Translations under genes and position numbers: made by a program | The notes under the pieces: model-generated | The model's input: the letters and a program-made list of their open reading frames with translations, nothing else | The model's database searches: none | Told to the model about the DNA's origin: nothing | Source: Massilia terrae | GTDB taxonomy: Bacteria > Pseudomonadota > Gammaproteobacteria > Burkholderiales > Burkholderiaceae_D | Assembly: GCF_024753145.1 (NCBI RefSeq) | Contig: NZ_JANUGU010000002.1 | Location: forward strand, 496,001-560,000 | Length of the DNA: 64,000 nucleotides | Reading direction: 5' to 3' | Part shown: positions 28,846-38,193 of the stretch, piece after piece | How the letters are laid out: every line of letters begins with the position of its first letter | How positions within the stretch are numbered: position 1 is the stretch's first letter

Positions 28846-31722
28846 ATGAACGTATCACGCTGGCTGCTTGGTGCGGCCCTCATCTGCGGGACGGCGATGG
28901 CCGCGGGACCAGCCGAACTTTATGTGCGCGGCGGTTTCAATGGCTGGGGCATCGACAACCCGCTGGTCGCTCAGGGCAGCGGCGTGTACCAGGCCGACAT
29001 CCTGCTCAGTCCCGGCTACCACCCGTTCAAGGTCGGCAGCCGCGACTGGAGCGCGGAATGGGTGATCGATCCCGCCGCCAGCGTGAACGTCGCCGCTGGC
29101 ACGGCCTACCGCATGGACACCCATCCCGGGCCGGAAGACTATCTGTTCGTGAAGCAGACCGCGACCTGGCGCTTCACCGTCGACGCCAGCGACCCGGCCG
29201 CGCCCAAGCTGTCCGTGACGCGGCTGGAGACGCCCGCCGCCACCGCAAGCACCGATCCGCACGCGGGCGCGCAGGCCGCCTCCGAGCTCCGTTTCCGGAC
29301 GTGGGACGGCAAGCAGGAAGCTGCCCGCTTCTCCACAGACGATGCAGCCGCAACGCTTCGCAGCTACACCCAGTCGACCACCATGCAGCTGCGCGACACC
29401 GGCCCGCAGTTCGTGCGCTACCGCGAATCGGCCGACCTGCCGCGCGTGCGCAGCGGGAACCTCGCCTTCGACGCCCTGTTCGCGCTGGCAGGCAGCGAGA
29501 TGCGGCAGGACTCGGTGCACGAGATCAGGGACGGCAATTACAACGGCGGCGCCGCAATCCCGTGCGAGTGCTTCGAGACTGGCGAGAAGTGGCACTACGT
29601 GTGGACGCGCGACCTGTCCTACGCCGCCGACCTTGGCCTGGCGATGCTCGACCCTCAGCGCGTGCGCAATTCACTGCTGTTCAAGCTGTCCGGCTGGCGC
29701 AGCGGCATCTCCAAACCTGCGCGAGCGGCCGGAACGGATGACGGCCTGCAGATCGTGCAGGACACCGGCAGCGGCGGCAGCTGGCCGGTGAGCACCGACC
29801 GCATCGCATGGGCCTACGCGGCGGAAGATGTGCTGCGCACCTTGCCGCCAGCCGAATGCGCCACCTTCGCCGCGACCGCGCTGAAGGCCTTGTCCAACAC
29901 CGTCGAGAACGACCGCATCGCCGCCTTCGACGCGGCTACCGGCTTGTACACGGGCGAGGAGTCCTTCCTCGACTGGCGCGACCAGAGCTACGCGGCGTGG
30001 ATCCCGAACCACCTGTCGTGGATGGCCAGCTCGAAAGCACTATCGACCAACGTCGGCCACTACAAGGCGCTGACGCTGGCAGCGCAACTGGCGCGCGAAT
30101 CGGGCGATGCCGCCCGCGCTTCCCGCTACGAGGGCTGGGCCAAAGCGCTCAAGCTTGCGATCAACAAGCAGCTATGGCTTGAAGACGAAGGCATGTACAG
30201 CAGCCTCACCGCCGGCCACTTCGATGGCGCGCCGATGCACAAGTTCGACTGGCTCGGACAGGCGCTGGCGATCGATACCGGCATCGCCGACGCGGCCCGC
30301 GCGCACAGCATCCTCGCCCACTACCCGCACGGCCCGATGGGCGCGCCGGTGATCTGGCCGCAGCAGCAGGGCATGCCGGTCTATCACAACCGCGCGATCT
30401 GGCCCTTCGTCACCGCCTATGGCCTGCGCGCGGCGGCCCGCACCGGCAATGTGAGCGTGGCCGATGCCGCCTACGACACCCTGGTGCGTGGCGCCGCGCT
30501 CAACCTGTCGAACATGGAAAACCTGGAATGGCTGAGCGGCCAGCCGCTGCTGCTGGACGAGGCGCATCCAACCCTGATCGGCCCCGTCATCAGCTCGCGG
30601 CGTCAGCTGTGGTCCGTCGGCGCCTATCTCGGCATGGTGATCGAGGACGTGTTTGGCGTGACCCCGGCCGCAACCGGCATCGAGCTCAAGCCCTTTGTCA
30701 CGGCCAGGCTGCGGCGCGAGGCATTCGCGGGATCGAACGATGCCGTGCTGGAGAACCTGCGCTTGCGGGGCAAACGGATCACCGTCCACCTGCACCTGCC
30801 CGCAGCGACCGAAGCGGACGGCTACTACCGGATCGGCGGCGTAAAACTGAATGGCGCCGCCGCGAATACGGCGATCGCCTGGCCGGCGCTGAAGGACGAC
30901 AACCGCATCGACATCGAACTTTCCACGCTGGCGAAGGGCGAGCAGTCGATCCGCCGTGTGAACGCCAATCCGTACGAGGAATCGCCGGCCGTGTTTGGCC
31001 CACGCGAACCGGCGATCACTACGCTGGAGCGCGCCGGCGCGCGCGTCGTCCTTGGTTTCGACGGCGGCCCGGCGATCAATGTCTACCGCGACGGCAAGCG
31101 CGTAGCGAGCGGAGTATCAGGCTCGCAATGGACCGATAATCACGCCGGCCCGGCATCGTGCTACGCCGTGGAAGCCACCTACCCCAACGGCAACCGCAGC
31201 CACCACAGCATGCCGCGCTGCCTGGACAAGGGCATCGAGGTCGCGGTAACCGATCCGCGCGTGCGGTCGAACGTGGCGCTGGCCCAGTCCAGCGAGCGCT
31301 TCCCGCTGCCGCACCTGGGCGGCTGGGGCAAGCCGGACGACCGCTTCGGCGTCGATGCGGTGAGCGTCGCGCAGCCCGGCCGCTACGCGGTGCAGGTCCG
31401 GTATCACAACGGCGCGAACCAGATCAACCTGGGTATCAGCGGCGGCGTCAAATGGCTGGCGGTGAAGGACCAGCGTGGCCGCGTGGTCGCGCAAGGCGTG
31501 GTGCAGCTGCCGCATGCGCCGATCGCGAAACAGGATACGCCGACCGCACTGTCGACGCCCTTGTACGCGCGGCTGAAGCCGGGCAGCTACCGCCTGGCGC
31601 TGTCGGACTTCTTCAATATGGGCTACCTGCAAAGTAACAGCAGCTTCAGCGCCGCCGGCGGCGTCGAGGGTCCGTCGAACCGCTTCGATATCTATGGCGT
31701 GCGCCTGCAGCGACTGCCCTAA
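28846..31722 (+). CDS. exported six-hairpin glycoside hydrolase with N-terminal CBM-like domain
   Basis: The 958-residue protein has a signal peptide (about 1-20, ending MAAG). Residues ~22-95 (LYVRGGFNGWG ... GYHPFKVGSRDW) look like an AMPK/CBM48-type glucan-binding domain. Residues ~170-640 contain helical repeats and motifs of an (alpha/alpha)6 hydrolase: WTRDLSYAADLGL, DTGSGGSWPVSTDRIAW, FLDWRDQSYAAWIPN and YHNRAIWPFVTAYGLRA. About 300 further residues are beta-rich, ending in a jelly-roll-like segment. I cannot place it in a named CAZy family with confidence; GH15-, GH63- and debranching-enzyme-like sequences share this fold. It follows the debranching gene after 114 bases that include a repeat, and probably acts on alpha-glucans in the periplasm or outside the cell. 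Confidence 0.75.
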   Translation: MNVSRWLLGAALICGTAMAAGPAELYVRGGFNGWGIDNPLVAQGSGVYQADILLSPGYHPFKVGSRDWSAEWVIDPAASVNVAAGTAYRMDTHPGPEDYLFVKQTATWRFTVDASDPAAPKLSVTRLETPAATASTDPHAGAQAASELRFRTWDGKQEAARFSTDDAAATLRSYTQSTTMQLRDTGPQFVRYRESADLPRVRSGNLAFDALFALAGSEMRQDSVHEIRDGNYNGGAAIPCECFETGEKWHYVWTRDLSYAADLGLAMLDPQRVRNSLLFKLSGWRSGISKPARAAGTDDGLQIVQDTGSGGSWPVSTDRIAWAYAAEDVLRTLPPAECATFAATALKALSNTVENDRIAAFDAATGLYTGEESFLDWRDQSYAAWIPNHLSWMASSKALSTNVGHYKALTLAAQLARESGDAARASRYEGWAKALKLAINKQLWLEDEGMYSSLTAGHFDGAPMHKFDWLGQALAIDTGIADAARAHSILAHYPHGPMGAPVIWPQQQGMPVYHNRAIWPFVTAYGLRAAARTGNVSVADAAYDTLVRGAALNLSNMENLEWLSGQPLLLDEAHPTLIGPVISSRRQLWSVGAYLGMVIEDVFGVTPAATGIELKPFVTARLRREAFAGSNDAVLENLRLRGKRITVHLHLPAATEADGYYRIGGVKLNGAAANTAIAWPALKDDNRIDIELSTLAKGEQSIRRVNANPYEESPAVFGPREPAITTLERAGARVVLGFDGGPAINVYRDGKRVASGVSGSQWTDNHAGPASCYAVEATYPNGNRSHHSMPRCLDKGIEVAVTDPRVRSNVALAQSSERFPLPHLGGWGKPDDRFGVDAVSVAQPGRYAVQVRYHNGANQINLGISGGVKWLAVKDQRGRVVAQGVVQLPHAPIAKQDTPTALSTPLYARLKPGSYRLALSDFFNMGYLQSNSSFSAAGGVEGPSNRFDIYGVRLQRLP

Positions 31723-31726
31723 GCGA

Positions 31727-32263
31727 TCAGGCCGCGGCGCTGCTGCTGTTGTTGAGGAGGGCGATGTAGAAATTCGTGCCGGTGTCGTCCGGCGTCAGGT
31801 GCATCACGCACTTGAAGCGCAGCCCGAGCTTCTGCAGCAGCGCGTTGGACGCCACATTGTCCGGCGAGGTGATGCCAGCCAGCCGCTCGATACCGAGTTC
31901 GCGCGCGTGCTCCACCGTGGCGCGCGCCGCTTCGTAGGCATAGCCGGCGCCGCGGTACTCCGGCAGGAACGCGTAGCCGATGTCGACGTCGACCAGGGTC
32001 TCGCGCTTGATCAGGCCGCACATGCCGATCGGGACGCCGCTGTCCTTCAGCTCCACCACGTACATCGAATGCCCGTAGCGGCCCTGCATCGCTACCGGCC
32101 CGTCCGCGATGTAGCGGCGCGAGTCGTCCAGCGTGCGCACGCCGCGGTCACCGATGTTCTCGATGAATGCCGGGTCGTTCAGCAGCGCGAGATGGAATTC
32201 GACGTCGGCGTCGTCCAGCGTGATGGTGCGCAGCCGCAGCCGCGCGGTCTCTACGATGTTCAT
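31727..32263 (-). CDS. GNAT-family N-acetyltransferase, RimJ/RimL-like
   Basis: The 178-residue protein has the RimJ/RimL-type opening (ETARLRLRTITLDDADVEF) and an acetyl-CoA-binding region around residues 90-125 (DIGYAFLPEYRGAGYAYEA), where YRGAGYA corresponds to the Q/RxxGxG/A loop. It also has the SPDNVASNALLQKLGL motif usual in this group. The acceptor (protein N terminus, amino acid or antibiotic) cannot be told from sequence. The gene converges on the six-hairpin hydrolase gene with 4 bases between stops. It follows the cytosine-deaminase-like gene by 51 bases on the same strand; those bases include a short GC hairpin (32289-32310) without a T-run. Confidence 0.88.
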   Translation of the reverse strand: MNIVETARLRLRTITLDDADVEFHLALLNDPAFIENIGDRGVRTLDDSRRYIADGPVAMQGRYGHSMYVVELKDSGVPIGMCGLIKRETLVDVDIGYAFLPEYRGAGYAYEAARATVEHARELGIERLAGITSPDNVASNALLQKLGLRFKCVMHLTPDDTGTNFYIALLNNSSSAAA

Positions 32264-32314
32264 TCCTGTCCTGTCCGGGGAGGTGATCCCGCGATTCTAT
32301 AGCATCGCGGAGGT

Positions 32315-33589
32315 TCAGAGGCCAATCTTGAAGCTCGCCTCGCCGGGCCGCCCCGGCAGCTTCAGGCGCGCCCGCGCGGGCGGCGATTCGGCCACCACCT
32401 GCCCGCGCCGGATCACGGCCCGGCGCGCCGCGCGCAGCCGGATCGCCTCGACCGGACTGCCGGCGTCGAGCAGCACGAGGTCCGCATTGCAGCCGGGCGC
32501 GATGCCGTAGCCTTCCAGCCCCAGGATGCGCGCGGGCGTCTCCGTCACCGCCAGGAAGCACTGGCGCATCGCCTCCTGCCCGGTCATCTGCGCCACATGC
32601 AATCCCATATGCGCCACTTCGAGCATGTCGCCCGAGCCCAGGCCGTACCAGGGGTCGAGCACGCAGTCGTGGCCGAACGCCACCGGCACGCCGGCCGCCA
32701 GCAGCTCGGGCACGCGGGTCATGCCGCGCCGCTTGGGATAGCTGTCGTGCCGGCCCTGCAGCGTGATATTGATCAGCGGGTTGGCGATGGCGGCCATGCC
32801 GCTCTCCGCCATCAGCGGCAGCAGCTTGCTGACGTAGTAGTTGTCCATCGAATGCATCGAGGTCAGGTGCGATCCGGCCACCCTGCCCTGCAGCCCGAGG
32901 CGCTGGGTTTCGCAGGCCAGCGTTTCGACATGGCGCGACAGCGGGTCGTCGGTCTCGTCGCAATGCATGTCCACCCGCAGGCCCTTGTCGGCGGCGAACT
33001 CGCACAGGATGCGCACCGATTCCGCGCCCTGCGCCATCGTACGCTCGAAGTGCGGGATGCCGCCCACCACGTCCACGCCCATCGCGATCGCGCGCTTCAG
33101 GTTATCGAGGGCCGAAGGACTCCTGAGCAGCCCGTCCTGCGGAAAGGCGACCAGTTGCAGGTCGAGGTAGGGCGCGACGCGGCGCTTCACGTCGAGCAGC
33201 GCTTCCACCGCCAGCAAGCGGTCGTCGCACACGTCCACGTGCGAACGGATCGCCAGCAGGCCGCGCGCCACCGCCCAGTCGCAGTAGCGCAGCGCGCGCT
33301 CGACCAGCGCGTCCTGCGTGAGCTGCGGCTTGAGCTCACCCCATAGCGCGATCCCTTCGAGCAGGGTGCCGGACGCGTTCACGCGCGGCTGGCCGTAACT
33401 GAGCGCGGAGTCCATGTGGAAGTGGGCGTCGACGAAGGGCGGCGAGACCAGGTCGCCGCCGGCGTCGATCTCGGACCGTCCGCGCGCTTCCAGCCGCGTC
33501 TCAAGCGCGGCGATGCGCCCGTCCCTGATGCCGATGTCGATGCCATGCCGCCCATCGGGCAGGGTCGCGTTGCGAATCACGAGGTCCAT
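32315..33589 (-). CDS. cytosine deaminase-type amidohydrolase
   Basis: This encodes 424 residues from the ATG at 33589 (GGAGCG upstream); the longer open frame starting at 33730 has an atypical basic N terminus and is rejected. Amidohydrolase-superfamily metal motifs are in the CodA arrangement: VDAHFHMDSA near 60, HCDETDD near 207-213, SHLTSMHSM near 240 and FGHDCVLDPWYGLG near 305-318. CodA converts cytosine to uracil and ammonia in the cytoplasm. Close relatives act on isoguanine, creatinine or triazines, so substrate is uncertain. No cytosine permease gene is adjacent. The gene is divergent from the phasin gene, with 184 AT-richer bases between. Confidence 0.87.
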   Translation of the reverse strand: MDLVIRNATLPDGRHGIDIGIRDGRIAALETRLEARGRSEIDAGGDLVSPPFVDAHFHMDSALSYGQPRVNASGTLLEGIALWGELKPQLTQDALVERALRYCDWAVARGLLAIRSHVDVCDDRLLAVEALLDVKRRVAPYLDLQLVAFPQDGLLRSPSALDNLKRAIAMGVDVVGGIPHFERTMAQGAESVRILCEFAADKGLRVDMHCDETDDPLSRHVETLACETQRLGLQGRVAGSHLTSMHSMDNYYVSKLLPLMAESGMAAIANPLINITLQGRHDSYPKRRGMTRVPELLAAGVPVAFGHDCVLDPWYGLGSGDMLEVAHMGLHVAQMTGQEAMRQCFLAVTETPARILGLEGYGIAPGCNADLVLLDAGSPVEAIRLRAARRAVIRRGQVVAESPPARARLKLPGRPGEASFKIGL

Positions 33590-33773
33590 CTTGCGCTCCG
33601 GTTGGTTCCGATAGGCCATTGTAAGCACGACAACACCCCGCCAGGAACACAAAACAAATGTTGCGCCGCAAGATTTGATTGCAAGAAGACGACAAATCGT
33701 GCTTTTCAAGCCACGAAAACATCGATACACTAGAAAATATTGCAGCGCATCATAACCTTACGACGAGGAACTT

Positions 33774-34433
33774 ATGATTTCACTCCCTGAACAGTTCTCC
33801 GCAGCACGCAAGGCCCAGGTCGACAGCCAGATCGAGTTCATGCGCGCGCTGACGGCGCGGGCGGTCGCCACCGCCGAGCAGGTGCTGGCCCTGAACATCA
33901 ACGCCTCGCGCGAATCCGTCACCCGCACCGCCAACACGGTGCGCCAGCTGTGCGCGATCACCGATCCGCGCGACCTGTTCACGCTGGGCGCGCAAACCCA
34001 GGAACAGCTGTCGTCGCTGTACAACTACGGGCGCGAACTGTTCAACATCGCGGCCGATGCGCGCCTGGACCTGGGCCGCCGCATCGCCGCACACGCCGCG
34101 CCGCAGCCGCAGGCCAAACCGGCGCAAGCCGTGGCGCCCGCAGCGGAGCCGGCGGCCGCACAGGCCAGCGCGCCGGCAGCCGAAGCCGCGCCGGAAACCG
34201 TCGCCCCTGTGGTGGAAGAGGAGCAGCCGGAAGTCGCGCAGACCCAGCCCGCACCGCCGCGCGCCAAGGCCAAGCCGATCGCGCGCGCAGTCGGCAAGGT
34301 GGTCTACGCTCCCGCCGAGCTGCCGCATCCGTCCGCCGCACCGATCATCGAGGAAGTGGGCACGACTTCCGAAGGCGTGATCGAAGTGAAGCCGCGCCAG
34401 CCGCGCGCAGCGAAAGCACAACGCAAGAAGTAG
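33774..34433 (+). CDS. phasin family protein (PHA granule-associated)
   Basis: The 219-residue protein has an N-terminal phasin domain in residues ~1-105 (EQFSAARKAQVDSQIEFMRALTA..., NTVRQLCAITDPRDLFTLGAQ), all amphipathic helix. A long Ala/Pro/Glu/Lys-rich tail of low complexity follows. Phasins coat polyhydroxyalkanoate granules in the cytoplasm and control their size. The tail resembles the Pro/Ala-rich, Lys-ended tails of betaproteobacterial phasins and may act in DNA or protein binding (inference). A GAGGAA ribosome site precedes the ATG at 33774. A strong terminator follows at 34475-34502, so it is probably a single-gene transcript. Confidence 0.9.
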   Translation: MISLPEQFSAARKAQVDSQIEFMRALTARAVATAEQVLALNINASRESVTRTANTVRQLCAITDPRDLFTLGAQTQEQLSSLYNYGRELFNIAADARLDLGRRIAAHAAPQPQAKPAQAVAPAAEPAAAQASAPAAEAAPETVAPVVEEEQPEVAQTQPAPPRAKAKPIARAVGKVVYAPAELPHPSAAPIIEEVGTTSEGVIEVKPRQPRAAKAQRKK

Positions 34434-34474
34434 CACGGCACAGGCCTGCGCGGCCGTGTCAAAAATAGTAAATT

Positions 34475-34502
34475 AGCGGGCTTCGGCCCGCTTTCTTTTT
34501 TT
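34475..34502 (+). terminator. rho-independent terminator after the phasin gene
   Basis: AGCGGGC-TTCG-GCCCGCT (7-bp stem, stable UUCG tetraloop) is followed by TTCTTTTTTT. It separates the phasin gene from the ABC exporter operon. Confidence 0.92.
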
Positions 34503-34528
34503 ACGGGCCACCCAGACAAGGAAGAACA

Positions 34529-36280
34529 ATGAGTCTAGCAAGGCTGGTCGGCGGCTTCGTGCGCCGCCACTGGCGGAACTACGTGTCGTCGGCGTTCATG
34601 CTATTCGGCGTGGCCGCGTGCACGGTCTGGATCCCGCGCAAGGTAGGCGCGATGATCGATGGCCTGGCCGCGCACCGCATGACCAACCATGACCTGCTGG
34701 TCGAGATCGCGCAACTGCTCGCGCTCGGCCTGGCCATCTATGTGCTGCGGGTCGGCTGGCGCGTCGTGTTGTACTCGGCCGCCTACCGGCTCGGCGTCGA
34801 GCTGCGCACCCGCCTGTACACGCGCCTGGCGGCCCAGGGCCCGGCGTTCTACCAGCGCCAGCGCACCGGCGACCTGATGGCGCTCGCCACCAACGACATC
34901 GACGCGATCGAGATGGCGGCCGGCGAGGCGATGCTGGCCGGCTTCGACGGCTCGCTGACGCTGGTGATGGTCCTCGGGATCATGGTGCTGGGCGTGGACT
35001 GGCGCCTGACGCTGGTGGCACTGCTGCCCTTCCCGCTGATGGCGCTGGCCTTCTGGTACATTTCGGGCCACATCCACACCGCGTCCAGCGATTCGCTCAA
35101 GCGCTTCTCCGCGCTGAACGACCACGTGCAGGAGACCCTGTCCGGCGTGCGCACCCTGCGCGCGCTGGGCCTGGAGCAGCGCAGCGCCAGCCAGTTCGGC
35201 GAACTGGCCGCGCGCGCTTCCGACGCCAGCCTCACCGCGCAGAAATGGGAAGCGGCCTACGAACCGGCGGTCGGCCTGACCCTGACCGCGGCCAGCGCCC
35301 TCACGCTGGGCCTGGGCGGCTACCTGGTCTGGAACAGCCAGCTCACCATCGGTTCGCTGACCAGCTTCAGCATGTACCTCGGCCAGCTGATCTGGCCGAT
35401 GTTCGCGGCCGGCTGGGTGCTGTCGCTGATCCAGCGCGGCAAGGCGGCGCTGGCGCGCGTGCAGCCGATGCTGGACGCGCCGCTCACCGTCGCCGACGAA
35501 GGCACGCTCGACCAGGTCGGGCGCGGCGCGCTGGTGCTGTCGAACGTGCGCTTTGCCTACGGCGACGGCGGCAAGCCCGCGCTCGACCACCTGTCGCTGG
35601 CGCTCGAGCCGGGCAAGACGCTCGGCCTGGTGGGCGCCACCGGCGCCGGCAAGTCGACCCTGCTGCGCGTGCTGCTGCGCCAGGCCACGCCGCAGCAAGG
35701 CATGGTGAGCTGGGGCGGCCACAAGCTCGACGAGTACCGCCTCTCGGCGTTGCGCTCCGCGATCAGCTGGGTGCCGCAGGAGTCCTTCCTGTTCTCGGCC
35801 AGCATCGCCGACAACATCGCGCTGGGCCGCCCCTCGGCATCGCGCGCGGAGATCGAACACGCGGCGCAGATGGCCGCGATCCACGACGACATCCTGCGCT
35901 TCCCGCAGGGCTACGACACCCCGGTCGGCGAAAAGGGCATCACCCTGTCGGGCGGCCAGCGCCAGCGGGTCGCGATCGCGCGCTCGCTGCTGGCGGAAAG
36001 CTCGCTGCTGCTGCTCGACGACGCGCTGTCGGCGGTGGACACCGGCACCGAGACCCGCATCCTCGAGCACCTGGCCGAAGTGCGCCGCACGCGCCCCGAA
36101 CTGGCCGCGATCATCGCCAGCCACCGCTTGTCGGGCGTGGTCAACGCCGACCAGATCGTGGTGCTCAAGGATGGCCGGATCGTCGAATCGGGCACCCACG
36201 AACAACTGCTCGCGCTGGATGGCTGGTATGCCAGCCAGTGGCGCTATCAACAACTGGAGGCCAGCCTCGATGCAACCTGA
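34529..36280 (+). CDS. MdlA-like half of a heterodimeric ABC exporter
   Basis: This is a 583-residue membrane-ATPase fusion. Six membrane helices lie in residues ~15-310 (ABC exporter type I fold). The nucleotide-binding domain has Walker A GATGAGKST from about 369, signature LSGGQ at 473-477 and Walker B LLLLDD ending at Asp497, with Asp498 where the catalytic Glu normally sits, then the H-loop ASHR. The Asp replacement is usual for one partner of asymmetric exporters such as E. coli MdlA. The next gene starts inside its last codons (ATG at 36270), giving a coupled pair. Probable multidrug or lipid-like export; substrate unknown. Confidence 0.9.
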   Translation: MSLARLVGGFVRRHWRNYVSSAFMLFGVAACTVWIPRKVGAMIDGLAAHRMTNHDLLVEIAQLLALGLAIYVLRVGWRVVLYSAAYRLGVELRTRLYTRLAAQGPAFYQRQRTGDLMALATNDIDAIEMAAGEAMLAGFDGSLTLVMVLGIMVLGVDWRLTLVALLPFPLMALAFWYISGHIHTASSDSLKRFSALNDHVQETLSGVRTLRALGLEQRSASQFGELAARASDASLTAQKWEAAYEPAVGLTLTAASALTLGLGGYLVWNSQLTIGSLTSFSMYLGQLIWPMFAAGWVLSLIQRGKAALARVQPMLDAPLTVADEGTLDQVGRGALVLSNVRFAYGDGGKPALDHLSLALEPGKTLGLVGATGAGKSTLLRVLLRQATPQQGMVSWGGHKLDEYRLSALRSAISWVPQESFLFSASIADNIALGRPSASRAEIEHAAQMAAIHDDILRFPQGYDTPVGEKGITLSGGQRQRVAIARSLLAESSLLLLDDALSAVDTGTETRILEHLAEVRRTRPELAAIIASHRLSGVVNADQIVVLKDGRIVESGTHEQLLALDGWYASQWRYQQLEASLDAT

Positions 36281-38057
36281 AACCTCGTCCGGCCAGGTCC
36301 GCCGCCAGGCCGGGCAAGCCGCGCACCTGCTGCGCCGCGCCGCCTGGCCCGACCGCGCGCACCTGTGGTGGGCGGTCCTGTGGCTGGTCATCGCCGCCGG
36401 CCTCGAAGTGCTCGGCCCCCTGCTCGGCAAGAAGCTGATCGACGAGCACCTGCTGCCGCACCGGCTGGACTGGCCGCGCATGGCGCTGCTGCTGGGCGGC
36501 GTGCTGGTGTTCGGCTGGAGCGCGTCGTGGCTGCGCTACCTGCAGCTGGTGCGCCTGTCCGGCCTTGCGATGCGCTCGGTGCAGCGGCTGCGGGAGTGGG
36601 TCTATGGCCACGTGCTGCGGCTGCCGATGGCCTTCTTCGACCGCGCCATCACCGGCCAGCTGGTCAGCCGCGTCACCAACGATACCGAAGCGGTCAAGAC
36701 GCTGTACATCCAGGTCCTGTTCGTGATCCTCGACAGCGGCATCGTCCTGGTCGGCACGACGGCGGCGATGGCCTGGCTGGACTGGCGCCTGATGCTGATC
36801 GTGCTGGCGCTGGTGCCGGCGGTGCTGGGCATCGTGTGGCTGTACCAGCGCCTGTCGGCGCCGGCCGTGACGCGGGCGCGCGCGCTGCGCAGCGACATCA
36901 ACGGCCAGATGGCCGAGTCGATCGGCGGCATGAGCGTGCTGCAGGCGAATAATGCGCAGGAGCGCTTCGGCGCGCGCTTCGCCACCACCAACCGCGCCCA
37001 CTACAAGGCGCGCCTGTCCGAGCTGCGCGCCAACGCCCTGCTGCTGCGTCCCGCGCTCGACTTCCTCAACGTGGTGCTGCTGGCGGTGGTCATCTTCAGC
37101 TTCGGCCAGCGCAGCATGAACGCGGTGGAAGTCGGCGTGCTGTATGCCTTCATCAGCTACATCGCGCGCGTGGTCGAGCCGCTGATCCAGATCACGATGC
37201 AGTTCAGCGGCCTGCAGCAGGCGGTGGTCGCGACCTCGCGCGTGGCGGCGTTGCTGGAGGAGGCGAACGCGCCGGAACACGCAGCCGCCCAGGCCGCGCC
37301 GGCCCGCGCCGCCAGCAGGGAAGGCGTGCCGGCGGTGCGCGTCGAGCACCTCACTTTCGGCTACGTGCCGGGCACGCCGGTGCTGCACGACCTGTCGCTG
37401 GAGATCCCGCAGGGCGCCTTCTTCGGCATCGTCGGCCACACCGGCAGCGGCAAGTCGACCCTGCTGTCGCTGATGCTGCGCTACTACGCGCCGGAGCGCG
37501 GCCGCATCGAGATCCATGGCGAAGCGCTGGCCGCGATCGGCAACGAGCGCTTCCGCGCCGAGGTCGGGCTGGTGCCGCAGGATCCATTCTTGCTGGCCGC
37601 GTCGGCGCGCGAGAACATCGACATGGGCCGCGGCCTGCCGCGCGCGCGCATCGAGGAAGCGGCGCGCGCGGCCCACGCGCACGGCTTCATCGCGGCGCTC
37701 GAACAGGGCTACGACACGCCGCTCGGCGAAGGCGGCTCGCGCCTGTCCACCGGCCAGAAGCAGCTGATCGCGATCGCCCGCGCGCTGGCCGGCCGGCCCC
37801 GCATCCTGCTGCTGGACGAAGCGACCTCGCACATCGACAGCCAGACCGAACAGATCGTGCAGCAGGCGCTGGACGAGTTGCGCGGCAAGGTGACCATCAT
37901 CGCCATCGCGCACCGCCTGTCGACTATCCGCGACGCCGACCGCATCATCGTGCTGAACCACGGCCGCATCGCGGAAACCGGCTCGCACGAGGCGCTGATG
38001 CGGATCGAGGGCGGCCTGTACCAGCGGCTCTACCTGCTGCAGCAACTTGCCCTATAA
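36270..38057 (+). CDS. MdlB-like half of a heterodimeric ABC exporter
   Basis: This encodes 595 residues from the ATG at 36270, 11 bases inside the upstream gene, with GGAGG at 36256-36260; the longer frame from 36171 only shadows the upstream gene. It has six membrane helices and then a nucleotide-binding domain: Walker A GHTGSGKST from about 389, an altered signature LSTGQ at 492-496, and Walker B LLLDE with catalytic Glu517 present. Paired with the upstream half, one ATP site would be complete (Glu517 of this protein with the LSGGQ of the partner). The other would be degenerate (Asp498 of the partner with the LSTGQ here). This matches MdlAB-type exporters. Confidence 0.9.
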   Translation: MQPETSSGQVRRQAGQAAHLLRRAAWPDRAHLWWAVLWLVIAAGLEVLGPLLGKKLIDEHLLPHRLDWPRMALLLGGVLVFGWSASWLRYLQLVRLSGLAMRSVQRLREWVYGHVLRLPMAFFDRAITGQLVSRVTNDTEAVKTLYIQVLFVILDSGIVLVGTTAAMAWLDWRLMLIVLALVPAVLGIVWLYQRLSAPAVTRARALRSDINGQMAESIGGMSVLQANNAQERFGARFATTNRAHYKARLSELRANALLLRPALDFLNVVLLAVVIFSFGQRSMNAVEVGVLYAFISYIARVVEPLIQITMQFSGLQQAVVATSRVAALLEEANAPEHAAAQAAPARAASREGVPAVRVEHLTFGYVPGTPVLHDLSLEIPQGAFFGIVGHTGSGKSTLLSLMLRYYAPERGRIEIHGEALAAIGNERFRAEVGLVPQDPFLLAASARENIDMGRGLPRARIEEAARAAHAHGFIAALEQGYDTPLGEGGSRLSTGQKQLIAIARALAGRPRILLLDEATSHIDSQTEQIVQQALDELRGKVTIIAIAHRLSTIRDADRIIVLNHGRIAETGSHEALMRIEGGLYQRLYLLQQLAL

Positions 38058-38132
38058 CTTGCAATTTTTGATACATTAGTTGTTTTTATACCTTATTTTT
38101 TGAAAAGATCAATTTCCTCTTTGCAACAAAGT

Positions 38133-38138
38133 TATAAT
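38133..38138 (+). promoter_or_regulatory. possible -10 element (TATAAT) before the diguanylate cyclase gene
   Basis: A perfect TATAAT lies in the AT-rich 136-base gap after the ABC exporter operon, 55 bases upstream of the next ATG. No good -35 box at 16-18 bases is seen, so this is tentative. Confidence 0.3.
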
Positions 38139-38193
38139 CGGTAGACGAGCTTGCCCACGGCTTGCGGGCGCTCGCCACTCAGATGAGGGATGC

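Noticed and set aside
32289..32310. GC hairpin between the cytosine-deaminase-like and GNAT genes as a terminator
   Set aside because: Short stem with an 8-base loop and no T-run; too weak to call.
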